A stretch of DNA of 64,000 bases from Diphasiastrum complanatum (taxonomy: Eukaryota > Streptophyta > Lycopodiopsida > Lycopodiales > Lycopodiaceae). Positions 1-10,306 of this stretch are shown piece after piece. Both the position numbers and the translations under genes were made by a program. The stretch spans positions 21,642,578 to 21,706,577 of the forward strand of contig CM055112.1 in NCBI GenBank assembly GCA_029204225.1. The letters are read 5' to 3'. Below the pieces are notes generated by a model. That model was not told the origin of the DNA. It saw nothing but the letters and a program-made list of their open reading frames with translations, and made no database searches. Each line of letters begins with the position of its first letter. Positions within the stretch are counted from its first letter, which is position 1.

Positions 1-708
1 TCAAACCTACTCCTCTTTGTCTTTACCAAACAACGTTAGAGACACTTTGTTCCATTTGCAATAGACTTTGCTTCCTAGTAAAGTTGAGTGAAGGAAGCTT
101 TGAGATTTACAGATGTGAAAAGCTACACAGCATCGACTTTCTCACTCAATTGTCTGGGGAATTGCTATGATATATCCGTCATCAAACCTACTGGTCTTTA
201 CTAAACACACTCGTGACCCCCTTCCCTTAGCAGTACACTGCCTGATTCCAGTCAAATTTGAGGGAAGGAAGTTCGTAATTTGATTGATGTGAACTGCTAG
301 CTGCTAAACGCCATCGACTTTTCAATATAATGCTAGAACGCTGCGGTAAGTTGCAACAAATAACTATTGAAAGAGCATATTCAAATCTTGAAAAACATGA
401 TGTAACTCAATTACAATGTATTTACATCTCCTGAGAGCAAGATTACTACATTTTCAAAAAAACCAGCTGCAAAATCGATCAAAAGCGTGAGAGACAGTAG
501 CTTCAGCGTCCAAGCTTAGAACCTTATAGTGAACAGAATCAAGCAATTTTTTCATCATTGCAATAACATCAACATCCCATATCAGTAATCCATCATCAGA
601 AGTTTTCTGTTTCATATCAGACTTCAAGTTTCAACTACCGCAAGAGTGTCTTAGAGCTCAAAAATAGCTATCTAAGATCACAACTTGGCTAGACTATCAT
701 TTTGCTAA

Positions 709-1374
709 TCATGTTTTCTTGATCAGAGATCTGAGCCGGCTGACATCAGCTGCACTCAGCTGGAGCGACTTCTCTAGTACTGTGTCGTCGATAGGTGGGC
801 TGGAGGTAAAGAGCGCTTTCGCAACTTGTGAAGTGCCTTGATTCTGGCTGTTGAAGGAGGAGAAAGCCAGAGCTGTGCCGTCGCCTGTACTGAGCTGGAA
901 ATGCACGAGGCCCCTGGGGAAGACGAAGAGTTCCCCGGCAGTAATCGTTTGCGCGAAAAGCTTATTCTCTGGCGTGCTAGTGACGAAGCCTACTACCAGC
1001 GTGCCTTGTGAGAGGTAGAGGAGCTCCGTGGCACGCGGGTGAACATGGGGAGGGTTGAGGCCGTTCTTTGCAAAGTCGATGCGAGCTAAGGAGACACCCA
1101 GAGTGTTGAGACCTCCAAAGGTGAGGGCATTGGCAGCTGTGACTGCTACACCCAGTCCATTGGAAGTATTGCCAGGATTCTTTACAACAGTAGATACAAA
1201 TTCTGATGCTTGCACTTGCGCAGGATCTTTGCAAGGAAATCCATTCACGTGAATTTGTTGGGTGGTGTCCTTCACACAGAAGTCCTGCAATGGATCTTCG
1301 TCCGCAGCTAAGCTTCCCTGTGGAATGACCCACATCACCAATAAACTCAGAACCATAATCCACTGCGATGCCAT
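709..1374 (-). CDS. Germin-like protein (cupin), copy 1
   Basis: Intact single-exon ORF of 221 residues. I start it at the ATG at 1374, because upstream in-frame extension needs a TTG start and the MASQW start gives a clean signal peptide of about 23 residues. The mature part has the germin features: Cys33 and Cys48 (disulfide pair in the family), cupin box 1 around residues 106-124 with His110, His112 and Glu117, and box 2 around 148-160 (GELFVFPRGLVHFQ) with His158. These four are the family's metal ligands. One N-glycosylation site lies at Asn69. Germins are secreted, oligomeric wall proteins; some are oxalate oxidases or superoxide dismutases, and the activity here cannot be told. It differs from copy 2 at only four residues. 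Its TATA-like element is degraded, so expression may be reduced. Confidence 0.93.
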   Translation of the reverse strand: MASQWIMVLSLLVMWVIPQGSLAADEDPLQDFCVKDTTQQIHVNGFPCKDPAQVQASEFVSTVVKNPGNTSNGLGVAVTAANALTFGGLNTLGVSLARIDFAKNGLNPPHVHPRATELLYLSQGTLVVGFVTSTPENKLFAQTITAGELFVFPRGLVHFQLSTGDGTALAFSSFNSQNQGTSQVAKALFTSSPPIDDTVLEKSLQLSAADVSRLRSLIKKT

Positions 1375-1583
1375 AATTTTAATCTTCACTTTTGTAGCGG
1401 TCTGGTGCACAAGGCAGTCTGCCTTGATCTGCACCGACGCTTGCTCAGCTATCAGCTGGCTAAGCAACGAAGGACAATGTGATTGAAGCTTCTGTCTGAT
1501 CTCTGTATTATGAATTATCCTTTGATTTCTTCCTCCTCACACAAGTATGGCAGCTTCTCTCCATGTCTCATTTTCCTTCCCTC

Positions 1584-1614
1584 GCGATTTATGCTGAAAG
1601 GATAATACAATGAT

Positions 1615-1651
<37 letters not shown>
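1584..1651 (-). promoter_or_regulatory. Degraded TATA region and (TC)n of copy 1
   Basis: Read on the minus strand, the block homologous to the copy 2 TATA box reads CATAAAT instead of TATAAAT. A TC repeat of about 35 bases (about 1617-1651) sits just upstream, as GA does in copy 2. The comparison is direct; loss of promoter strength is inference. Confidence 0.6.
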
Positions 1652-1654
<3 letters not shown>

Positions 1655-1998
1655 CCTCCCTTCAGACTTCAGAGGTGTATCGTGCCAGGCACTCTTTTCA
1701 AGCTGAAGGGGGATTGTGGCTTTCAATGCCTGTCATTAGTTGCAACGTGGACATCATGGCAGGTAGGCCTGGCCCCAAAAATAAAGACTTTCAAACATGG
1801 GAGTCGGTATTTACTGGACACCTAATTTTTATATACCTCAAAAGGAGTCAGGGGGGTGAACGTGCATTGTGAAGGAGTCACGGGGTGAATGTGCATTCTG
1901 AGGAGAAAACCATTCCTAATTTAATAGCTCATGAAAAATGAACCCACATCCTACACTTGAAGCAATGTCTTGAAAGGTTGCATAATAGTATACCTGCC

Positions 1999-2040
1999 CC
2001 ATCATCCATGAAGACTTCTTCACACACTCATGGATGATGG
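1999..2040. repeat. Perfect 13-bp hairpin
   Basis: CCATCATCCATGA at 1999-2011 is the exact reverse complement of 2028-2040, with a 16-base loop. It lies inside the left arm of the germin duplication where the two arms differ in length. It could be a small foldback remnant; no flanking duplication was recognised. Confidence 0.6.
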
Positions 2041-2321
2041 TAAGCTTGACACTCTTGGCTTAACTAGGCCCCTTGGTCCTCCTACAAGTGCATGTGTGGA
2101 CTATGGAGTCATGAGGAGTCATAAAAAGTTAGTGAGTTTACTCATCTTTATCTTCACTTATGTGTTGTAATATCTTCCTTGTAGAAGAAACTTCTTGTTT
2201 CTATTAATAAAAGATGGGAAAACCCATCAGAGTACAAAGGAATGCATGTTGAAAGCGTAAAGGCCATAAGGCGAATTGAGATACTGTACAACTAAAACAA
2301 AGCAACAATCTCGCAGAGTAT

Positions 2322-2912
2322 TTACATATAACCTACTGCTTGGTGTAAGTCGCTAGTTAAGACAGTTGGAAGTTTAGGTAGTGCAGGAAGCTGTGAAGCA
2401 GCTGTTCCTGCAACTACGGCACGTCGAAGTATTGCAAGTGCCTGAGTGCATTGTAAAGTCATAGAAACTCGTTGACAATAATAAGCCGTAATGATAGATA
2501 AAGGTGAGGCACCACGTCCTTGGAGTTTCGCTGCAAAACCTGCACAAGATGATAGAAAATCATCGAATTTCTTATGCAGGCACCCATATGTTTCCAAAGC
2601 AAAAGGAATAAAGTCTTCTCCATGAGTGCGAAGTGAATAATCTTGCTCTTTATCTAGAGCTGCATGAGAAGCAGCGGCACCCTAAGTAGTTGAAGCACGA
2701 CGAAGGAGGTCAGGCCGCGAAGGATCAGCAACAACAACATCCCCAAGCGTGCGAATCCCCTCACGCGAAAGAACAAGATCAACTCGACGCCGAGGCGACT
2801 GAGAATCAGACACAGGCAAGATGTGGGTCTGCTCTTGGACAATATGAAAGCCGCACTCATGTGCAATAGATGCCAATACATCATGAATGGAATCCTGAGT
2901 CGCAGTGCGCTC
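2322..2912 (-). pseudogene. Decayed ORF of unknown, probably element-derived family
   Basis: On the minus strand one frame stays open from about 2912 down to 2322 apart from a single TAG at 2684-2682. The pieces read ...SREGIRTLGDVVVADPSR... and, after the stop, ...LETYGCLHKKFDDFL..., ending with LPALPKL near the C-terminus. From memory this resembles the C-terminal part of reverse-transcriptase-associated proteins common in algae, bryophytes and ferns, but I cannot name the family. The whole 2170-2940 block has no counterpart in the right arm of the germin duplication, so it looks inserted after that duplication, or lost from the other arm. Confidence 0.5.
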
Positions 2913-2975
2913 TCTGCCAGAAAAGTCTCAAAGGGAGGCAAAGAACGTTAGGTTACTCCTAGGTTCACTCATGCA

Positions 2976-4060
2976 TTAGCATAATGCCACTCAAGGATAA
3001 CTAGTTCCTACTATCACCGTGATGCATGCTTGGACCCCAAATGCTCATTGTTGACATGTTTGGAGCATTGTTAGGCTTGTATATCATTGTTTTTAAACCA
3101 CTAGTTCCATTAATGACCTTTTAAAGCCTAATTGTCAATTTAGGGCATGTAAAAGCTTTTTAAGTTGATTTACCCATCGTCAATGAATAGCAATAACATC
3201 TTAGCAGTTCTTTATTGGGTATATGATTGCTTATAAATAGGGTATGTACATTGGTATTAGCCAATCATATATCCATAGTTCTCAATAATGACCAATTCTC
3301 TAAGAACTACATACCTGTAGGACTTTTGATACATGGATTGATAATTGCTAGCTATAACTAACCTTATGCTATACTCACCACTAGTTTAAAGCCTTGTGTT
3401 GTTGGGGCAAGTTTGGCCTAACGTACAATGTTAGTGCATAAAATAGTCCAATACATTTAAAGTGATTTGCCTATGTCAACAAAAAAGGACAACATTGTCT
3501 CCCTATCTTCCATCTATGTTTCTTATCAAACACAAGTACAAAATGCACTATGCCAGCACTAGTCAATCGAGAAGAAGCTTGGGCTACAATTGCCAACAAT
3601 CAATAAGATTAAGGACAACATGTACTTAAGCTTAAATTGAAGCGAATTCCTTCACTATGATACAACCTATATGGTGAATGGATAGGTCATGACCAATTTT
3701 TCATTCTTTCATATTCATTCGAAAGAAGGAAACAAGTCTTAATACGTATTGTGAAAACTCTTGTGCGAGTGTCTACAAAGAAAATAGAGAGAGAGAGAGG
3801 TAACGACGCAGATCTTCTCTGTCTTAACAAATCTATTGCCTCCTAAATAATAAGACAAGGCCTTCACATCCATTATAAGTGTCTCTCCAACTAGATTGAA
3901 CTTCAAATGAGCAATGTAGATCTCATTCTTCTTAAAATGCCTAAGGTAGTGGCCCGGTCCACTGTGCTTGTGGAATGAAGTGGTGTGCTATCTACTTCCA
4001 TAATGGTAGGATTCGTTCTCCTTGACTAGCAAGCAAATACTTGAAAATTGCCAAGTTAGT
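2976..4060. other. Spacer between the germin arms, no gene seen
   Basis: AT-rich sequence without a supported ORF. A weak inverted match (about 2980-3005 with about 3985-4030) suggests the arms once reached further in. Nothing else recognised. Confidence 0.5.
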
Positions 4061-4725
4061 TGCATGAGTGAACTTAGGAGTAATCCAAAGTGTTGAAATT
4101 TGTTACAATCTATAACTAAGATGTGCCAATGCATAAGTGAAGATAAAGGTGAGTGGACTTAGCCAACTCTTTATGATTTCTCATAAATCCATGGTCCATA
4201 CATGCGTTTGGTAGGACTATGACTAAGGGTATAGTAGGAGAGGATGCAAGGTGAGGCTCACCCCGAAGGAGGGTGCAAGGCGAGGCTTAGGGCCTATTCA
4301 CATGTAAATCCATTACCCCTTGGAGCACACCACCTATTCTCACAAATCCACTTCACGTGTCATCACCCATTCTCCATGCAATCCAACCATTTCTACTTGT
4401 TGAACCAGTCTACCATCTGCCATTAGCATGTTGTAACAGGTGTATTAGCCAAAAATTAATTTTTCAAACATTGTACCTGTTGAATGGCTCAGGATGAATG
4501 GAGGCTGGAGGCTGGAGGCTGATCTGTTCTCTCCCAACTTAGGAGAGGCACATGCAGCAAGTTGGAGAGACTGACCCATGCAACGACTGGTCCATTGCAA
4601 GGGCCCATGTGAATGTGCAAAATGACCCGACGACTATGAGCTTGATGTCAAGAACGGGCCGGGTTCTCATTCCAATAAGGACACTCTCACCCGCATCCAA
4701 TAGTAAAGAAATTTCCATCGAGTTG

Positions 4726-4850
4726 AGTGGATATATAATGAATCATGGCACAACCATCGGGTCAAGTGGATATATCATAAATCATGATGCAACTTTTGGG
4801 ACATTGCTTCAAACTAGATATATTACGAATCATGATGCAAGTTTTTAAAC
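4726..4850. repeat. Three-copy imperfect tandem repeat
   Basis: The motif GGATATAT..(A)AATCATG(A/G)..CAA recurs three times with spacing of about 45-60 bases. It accounts for the repeated Tyr-Ile-x-Asn-His pattern of a short ORF here, which I do not regard as a gene. Confidence 0.5.
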
Positions 4851-5141
4851 TATTTTTCAAGTGTAAGATGAGAGTTCATTTTTTCATGAACTATTGGATT
4901 AGGCATAGGTTCCTCCCTTGACAATGCACATTCAGCAACTGACTCGTGAGTCAGATGAGGTAGATAAAAATCAGCTATCCATTAAATAATGACACCCCCC
5001 CCCCCTTTTGAACGTCTGTTATTTATGGAGCCAGGGCTACCTGCATTCATATCTACGTGGCAACTTATCAAACCACAATCCCCCGTCAGCTTGAAAAGAG
5101 AGACTGGCAGGTGTACCTGTACACCTGCCAAAGTTTGAAGG

Positions 5142-5144
<3 letters not shown>

Positions 5145-5177
<33 letters not shown>

Positions 5178-5197
5178 ATTGCTTTTGAGTATAAATG
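5145..5197 (+). promoter_or_regulatory. GA tract and TATA box of germin-like copy 2
   Basis: A (GA)n tract (about 5145-5176) precedes a good TATA box, TATAAATG at 5190-5197, 207 bases before the ATG at 5404. GA-rich core promoters are common in plants. The equivalent block in copy 1 has lost the first T of the TATA box. Confidence 0.6.
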
Positions 5198-5403
5198 GCG
5201 AGGAGGGAAAGAAAGTGAGACATGAGAGAAGCTGTCATCCCTGTGTGAGGAGGAGGAAGCAAGCAAAGGATAATTCATACTACAGGGATCAGACAGAAGC
5301 TTCAATTACAATCGTCTTTCGTTGCTTAGCTAGCAGCTGGTAGCTGAGCAAGAGTCAGTGATCAAGGCAGATTGCATTGTGCACCAGATCTAACGTGAAG
5401 ATC

Positions 5404-6069
5404 ATGGCATCGCAGTGGATTATGGTTTTGAGTTTGTTGGTGATGTGGGTCATTCCACAGGGGAGCTTAGCTGCAGACGAGGATCCATTGCAGGACTTCT
5501 GTGTGAAGGACACCACCCAGCAGATCCATGTGAATGGATTTCCTTGTAAAGATGCCGCGCAAGTGCAAGCATCAGATTTCGTGTCCACTGTTGTAAAGAA
5601 TCCTGGCAATACTTCCAATGGACTGGGTGTAGCAGTTACAGCTGCCAATGCCCTCACATTTGGAGGTCTCAACACTCTGGGTGTCTCCTTAGCTCGCATC
5701 GACTTCGCAAAGAACGGTCTCAACCCTCCCCATGTTCACCCGCGTGCCACCGAGCTTCTCTACCTTTCACAAGGCACGCTTGTAGTAGGCTTCGTCACTA
5801 GCACGCCCGAGAATAAGCTCTTCGCGCAAACGATCACTGCTGGGGAACTCTTCGTCTTCCCCAGAGGCCTCGTGCATTTCCAGCTCAGTACAGGCGACGG
5901 CACAGCTCTGGCTTTCTCCTCCTTCAACAGCCAGAATCAAGGAACTTCGCAAGTTGCGAAAGCGCTCTTTACCTCCAGCCCACCTATCGATGACGCAGTA
6001 CTAGAGAAGTCGTTGCAGCTGAGTGCGGCTGATGTGACCCGGCTTAGATCTCTGATCAAGAAAACATAG
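5404..6069 (+). CDS. Germin-like protein (cupin), copy 2
   Basis: Intact single-exon ORF of 221 residues ending in TAG. I choose the ATG at 5404; an upstream in-frame start at 5377 would spoil the signal peptide. Features: signal peptide about 1-23, Cys33/Cys48, metal ligands His110, His112, Glu117 and His158 in the two cupin boxes, and an NTS glycosylation site at 69. Compared with copy 1 it has Ala for Pro51, Asp for Glu58, Ala for Thr198 and Thr for Ser212. It is expected to be secreted to the apoplast as a manganese-binding oligomer. This copy keeps an intact TATA box and a polyadenylation signal, so it is the better candidate for the expressed gene. The 3' flank is also homologous to that of copy 1, so this is a DNA duplication and not a retroposed gene. 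Confidence 0.94.
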   Translation: MASQWIMVLSLLVMWVIPQGSLAADEDPLQDFCVKDTTQQIHVNGFPCKDAAQVQASDFVSTVVKNPGNTSNGLGVAVTAANALTFGGLNTLGVSLARIDFAKNGLNPPHVHPRATELLYLSQGTLVVGFVTSTPENKLFAQTITAGELFVFPRGLVHFQLSTGDGTALAFSSFNSQNQGTSQVAKALFTSSPPIDDAVLEKSLQLSAADVTRLRSLIKKT

Positions 6070-6225
6070 TTTGCAAAATGATAGTCTAGCCAAGTTTTGA
6101 TTTTAGATAGCGATGTTTGAGCTCTGAGACACTCTTGCGGTAGTTGTAGCTTGAAGTCTGACATGAAACAGAAAACTTCTGATAATGGAATACTGATATG
6201 ATATGTTGATGTTATTTCAACAATG

Positions 6226-6231
6226 AATAAA
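6226..6231 (+). terminator. AATAAA polyadenylation signal of copy 2
   Basis: AATAAA lies 157 bases after the stop codon of germin-like copy 2. The matching block in copy 1 (about 546-558) reads as a T-rich run and lacks a perfect AATAAA. Confidence 0.5.
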
Positions 6232-6620
6232 ATTGCTTGATTCTGTTCACTACGAGGTTATAAACGTGTACGCAAAGGTTACTGTCTCTAACGCTTTTGA
6301 TCAATTTTGCAGCTGGTTACTTAAGAATGTAGCATTCTAGCTCTCAAAAAGATGTAAATACACTGTCATTGAGTTACATTATGTTTTTAACATCAATGTA
6401 ATTAACACCTTCCTTCCCTCAAATTTGACTGGAATCAGGAAATCTATTGCTAATGGAAGAGGTTTGATGACTGATACATCACACAATTTGTTCGATGCTG
6501 CGCTAATATATTCACATCTGTAAATTTCTAGGCTTTCTTCCCTCAACTTTCATATAAAGCAGGCAGTCTAGTGCAAATGGAAAAGTGTGTAACTGTGTCT
6601 GGTAGAGAGAAGTAGGTTTG

Positions 6621-7866
6621 ATGACTGTCATTACAGCTTGCCAACAGCAGTCAATTCAAGCAAGTAATAGATTCTGAGAGGTGTATCGCAGAAGAGGTAG
6701 GAGTGGGCCAAGTATGGATCAGAGATAGACGGGTCAACTACAGCTGGAAAGAGAAAAGGATAACGTGGGGTGTAGTATACTAGAGTTGTGAAGTCTGACT
6801 CCTGAGGAAGAATCTGGTAGCTGCTGTATAATTGTACTATATTCATGATACATTAGTAGATCAGACCTTTACACCTGTGACCTAGCTTATGTTTTGGTCA
6901 TTTTCAGAACAAAAGCTAACCAGCTGTCTGGTCCATTCTAACTGATAACTGTAACTAAAATGAATGCATTAATATAAAAGATAGATAGGTGAAGTCCTGG
7001 TGGATGCAGGGGTTATCTAACCAAATACTCTAATGCATGTAATACTCTATTATGGGAGAAGGTTCTTTTTAGTGACCTTTGCACCCAACATAACATACTC
7101 TCATGATTAAAGCAACATTGAAGTTTGGTGTAAAATTCACCAAAAAGATTTTTTTGAAGCACAAAGGTGTTGGAGTATGCATGCAAGCTACAGCCTCAGC
7201 AGAGTGCAATTGCTTTCATAAAGGCACTAAAAAGAGTGCACTTGTCCCTTAAGTAGTGAATATTCAAACATCATTCACATATAAGCTCAAAGTAGACATA
7301 ATACCCTTGTCCCATGGTATTAGCCCTTTTGGAGTCAAGTGGATAAAAGGTGGGTGGCTAGGCGGGGTGGGGATGAGATCCCGCCCACGCATGGCCTGCA
7401 CGTGCGCGCGCACAAGGCACCACACACAGTCTACTGGACCAGATTGTTGCCGCTTTCCGCTGTCTATAACAAACTCTGAGAAAAGGATCACAATAACATA
7501 TCGCGCAAATTTTGACATCCGCGTCCGACGTATGCTCGAAAATTTCATAATCTGTCGCAATCCGACACGTCAAGGTCCGACGTCCCAGTAAAAAATCCGA
7601 AAATCAGAGTCCGGCGATCGGGAAATATGGGCGGCAACCAATTTTTCAAAGGCACGTCGGAGTCCGACATGTCGGATTCCGACTTGTAGACGTGGATATG
7701 ACCTGTCACAGATTTTAAAAAAAAAAATACGTGTAATCCAACGTGGACGTCTTTTCATAGCTCGTTTTTGTTATAGTCTTGCTAATCCATCTGTATGAGT
7801 CAATATGTAATTCAAAGTTTTTTTGGACCTTTGTATAACATTTTTGTGAGCACAACGTTCATATGA
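6621..7866. other. No gene recognised; GTCCGAC-rich patch
   Basis: No supported ORF. From about 7520 to 7690 the motif TCCGAC (or its complement GTCGGA) recurs at least seven times, including a short palindromic cluster around 7658-7682. A GC-rich CGTGCGCGCG patch lies near 7400. The origin is unknown. Confidence 0.4.
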
Positions 7867-8240
7867 ACACGGGGAGGTAGTGACTATAAATAACAATACT
7901 TGTCTTTTACAAGTCTGGTAATTGGAATGAGTACAATCTAAACCCCTTAACGAGGATCCATTGGAGGGCAAGTCTCGTGCCAGCAGCGGCAATAATTCCA
8001 TCTCCAATAGCGTATATCTGAGTCACTTGTAGTTAGAAAGCTTGTAGTTGGATCTTGGGATGGGACGAATGGTCTGCCTCCTTTGGTGTGCACTGGTCGC
8101 TCCATTCTTTTGGTCAAGGACGCACTTCTGGCCTTATTAGCTGGACGCGGAGTCGACGATGTTACTTTGAAAAAATTAGAGTGCTCAAAGCAGGCTTATG
8201 CTCTGAATACATTAGCATGGAATAACGTGATAGAACTCTG
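7867..8240 (+). rRNA. Diverged 18S rRNA fragment (pseudogene)
   Basis: This stretch follows nuclear small-subunit rRNA from the ACACGGGGAGGTAGTGAC block, through GGTAATTGGAATGAGTACAA, CCTTAACGAGGATCCATTGG and the CCAATAGCGTATAT block, to TTAGAGTGCTCAAAGCA and ACATTAGCATGGAATAA. It covers roughly the second quarter of the gene (about 374 bases) and stops abruptly at both ends. The universally conserved 530-loop block is damaged (CAGCAGCGGCAATAATTCC at 7981-7999), so it cannot be functional. Three positions read unlike green-plant 18S as I remember it: TTTGAAAAAATTAG, CAAAGCAGGC and TGGAATAA. These look more like fungal or other opisthokont sequences. A captured fragment, foreign DNA or assembly chimera are all possible. 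Confidence 0.85.
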
Positions 8241-9008
8241 TGATAAAATTCCAGCAAGTTCACATGCATGGGGAATGATCCTAAAGTGTGAATGATCTTG
8301 TTAAGCTTTCTGTTTAGCACATAAATTGATTCTAGATTGAATACCAAGATCTAGTACAAGAACTTATGGCCAAAGCACAATCTAGCATGCTAATAATCAA
8401 AGAATGATTGCATTGAAAATCAAAAGAGAAGAAGTACAAGAATTTAACTTTTCAAAGTTCATTAGTCTAAATTTCATTTGAATAAACACTTTTTGAAAGT
8501 GTGGGAAAGATAGAATGCGAGTTTGAGTAGATTCAATTTGAATAAGTTGGGTACATTGAATCTAGACCCAAAATTGGTAGGGTTAGCATTTTGGTGAGAA
8601 AGCCAAGTGGCCAAATAGGATTTGGACCTGTTATAAAAGGATGTAACTCATGGAGAGAGTGATCTTCTCTCTTCTCTATCTCATTTCATGCTTATACATG
8701 GTTCTCTTGGGTTCTACTATCCATTGGTGCACTATACTTGTAATTGCATGCAATTTTATGTGTAGAATGATCTATAATTGCTATTTTCGGATCCACACAT
8801 GTGAAATATAGTAGATTGCTGGTTTTGTAGAAACAACAACAGTACTTTATCATTTCATTCAATTTTGATCAAATTCTATTAGTGTTTGCATCTCATTTTG
8901 TGTGTAGATGCTGATTTTTTCTACATTGGTGAGATTGGTAGTGTATTTCTCTTTCTAAACAAATATCTTTCAAGTTGATTGGATATTAAAGATCTGAAAA
9001 CTTTCACA

Positions 9009-9020
9009 TGGTATCAGAGC
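9009..9020 (+). promoter_or_regulatory. Primer-binding site of Copia A
   Basis: TGGTATCAGAGC directly after the LTR; complementary to the 3' end of plant initiator Met tRNA. Confidence 0.8.
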
Positions 9021-9640
9021 TTGTGTTTTAGGTTATGAAGGAGAAAATTAGATCTATCAATGATTTGGTGAAGATATCAAGTCTAGAGCATGCTAGAGCA
9101 TGCTAGAGGGGATTCTACACCAAAATTGAGTTTTTTGCTTTTGTAGATTGGATCTTTTGTAGATCAAAACCCTATATAGGTCTATAAACTTGATCAATTC
9201 CAATTTTTGATTTTACAGACTAGATTTGGCCGATTTTTGGATAATTGGATCAGCCTTAGTGGTGGCTATTTGATTGCATAATCAAAATTTCAGCATTTGC
9301 ATGTAGATTTGGAATAGTCAATTTTTTGTGATTTTGTCAAAACCCTAATTTTGATTAATATCTAGATAGTGAGGTTGCTGGACTTCATTTGAGTGTGTTT
9401 CAATCTTAGGAAGTGGCAAAAGTCATTAGATTGAGGATAGATCATAGGTTGATCAAGATTCCATGATTCTATTTGTTGATTTGCTTGGTATAAGTGCTAG
9501 AAGAGAATTTGTGAAATAGTTTCATATCTTGGTGATTTGTTTTGAAAGCATTTGTTGTTGTTCAAAGGAGTGCTTTGTGCATTGAAACAGGTTGAAAAAG
9601 AAGATCAGCTCGTTGCTACGTGGCAACCTCAATTGGAGTC

Positions 9641-10279
9641 ATGTTGGAAGCCAATGATATGCTTACCTCAAGTAACTATTCATTGTGGAAAGTGAGGATG
9701 GAGTCACTTCTTGAGATGAATGATGTTTTGGATATTGTTATAGGCTTGGAGGAGAGACTAGCAACACAACAAGATCAAGTGAGGTATGAAAAGAAAGCCA
9801 AGAAGACTCTACACATGATAAAGATGAATGTTACCAATGAGCATCTCAAGAAAGTTGGTAAGTGCACATCATCTTTGGAAGCTTGGGATTCATTGAAGAA
9901 GCTTTATGAATCCAAGTCTACTTCTAGAGAGTTGATTCTAAGAAGGCAAATCTTTTCTTCTTTGCAAAAGAATGAAGAAAGTCCAAGTATTTTTGTTTTG
10001 AGGATGAAGGCATTGAATGATGAGTTGGCTTGCATTGATGAAAGCATTAAGGAAGGAGAGCTTATTCAAGTAATTCTTAATGGCTTGTTGGATGCTCATG
10101 ATAACATTGTTCAAAGTATTGCTATTCAAAAGACTTTGCCAAGTGGATCTACATCGACACTTCAAGAAGTGGATCTAGATCGACACTTCAAGAGGATGCT
10201 ATGTTCACAAAGGGCAAATTCAAGGGCAAAACCAAAAGTAAGTGGTCTAAAGGGCAAGATCAAGTGGATGCTTTTTTAA
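9641..10279 (+). pseudogene. Copia A gag polyprotein, 3' truncated
   Basis: Open frame of about 212 residues from the first ATG. It has the Copia gag pattern: an N-terminal SSNYSLWKVRMESLL motif (DUF4219-like), then the UBN2-type capsid region with AWDSLKKLYESKS and a run of hydrophobic helices ending near LIQVILNGLLD. The nucleocapsid zinc knuckle is missing: reading ends soon after a short Lys-rich tail where the element is broken. The same family, with its knuckle region preserved, occurs in the palindrome arms (SSNGKKKDRSK). Confidence 0.75.
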
Positions 10280-10306
10280 GTGGCAAAAAGAAGGATAGAT
10301 CAAAGC

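Larger units (their letters stand above)
1..2165. repeat. Left arm of inverted germin duplication
   Basis: This stretch matches, in reverse complement, the right part of the duplication ending near 6620. The match covers the 3' flank (1-708), the germin-like gene, its 5' flank with a TC microsatellite, and about 1900-1960. A weaker match joins 2080-2165 to about 4127-4220, and 2945-2975 to about 4060-4100. Gaps between the matched blocks show later insertions or deletions on both sides. The arms face each other, so the two genes are transcribed divergently. Boundaries were read by eye and are approximate. Confidence 0.8.
4125..6620. repeat. Right arm of inverted germin duplication
   Basis: Reverse-complement partner of 1-2165. 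The strongest match is about 4850-6620, covering 5' flank, GA repeat, TATA box, the gene, and 550 bases of 3' flank. The part 4220-4850 has no clear partner and is an arm-specific insertion or a deletion from the left arm. An 11-base C run sits at 4995-5005. Confidence 0.78.
8440..10306 (+). mobile_element. Copia element A, 5' part (LTR, leader, gag)
   Basis: An LTR-like block ends ...TTTCACA at 9008 and is followed at once by TGGTATCAGAGC (9009-9020), the usual Copia primer site complementary to initiator Met tRNA. Parts of the LTR match LTR fragments at 45046-47282 on the minus strand and the LTR of the Copia in the palindrome arms. A 630-base leader precedes gag. At about 10306 the element stops where an inverted integrase fragment begins. 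The 5' end of the LTR is unclear and may be truncated. Confidence 0.7.

Noticed and set aside
977-1486. ORFs overlapping germin-like copy 1 in other frames
   Set aside because: Shadows of a well-supported cupin gene; the same shadows occur at copy 2.
7867-8240. Functional 18S rRNA gene or organellar rRNA
   Set aside because: Only about one fifth of the gene is present, the conserved 530-loop block is altered, and the text is eukaryotic nuclear type.
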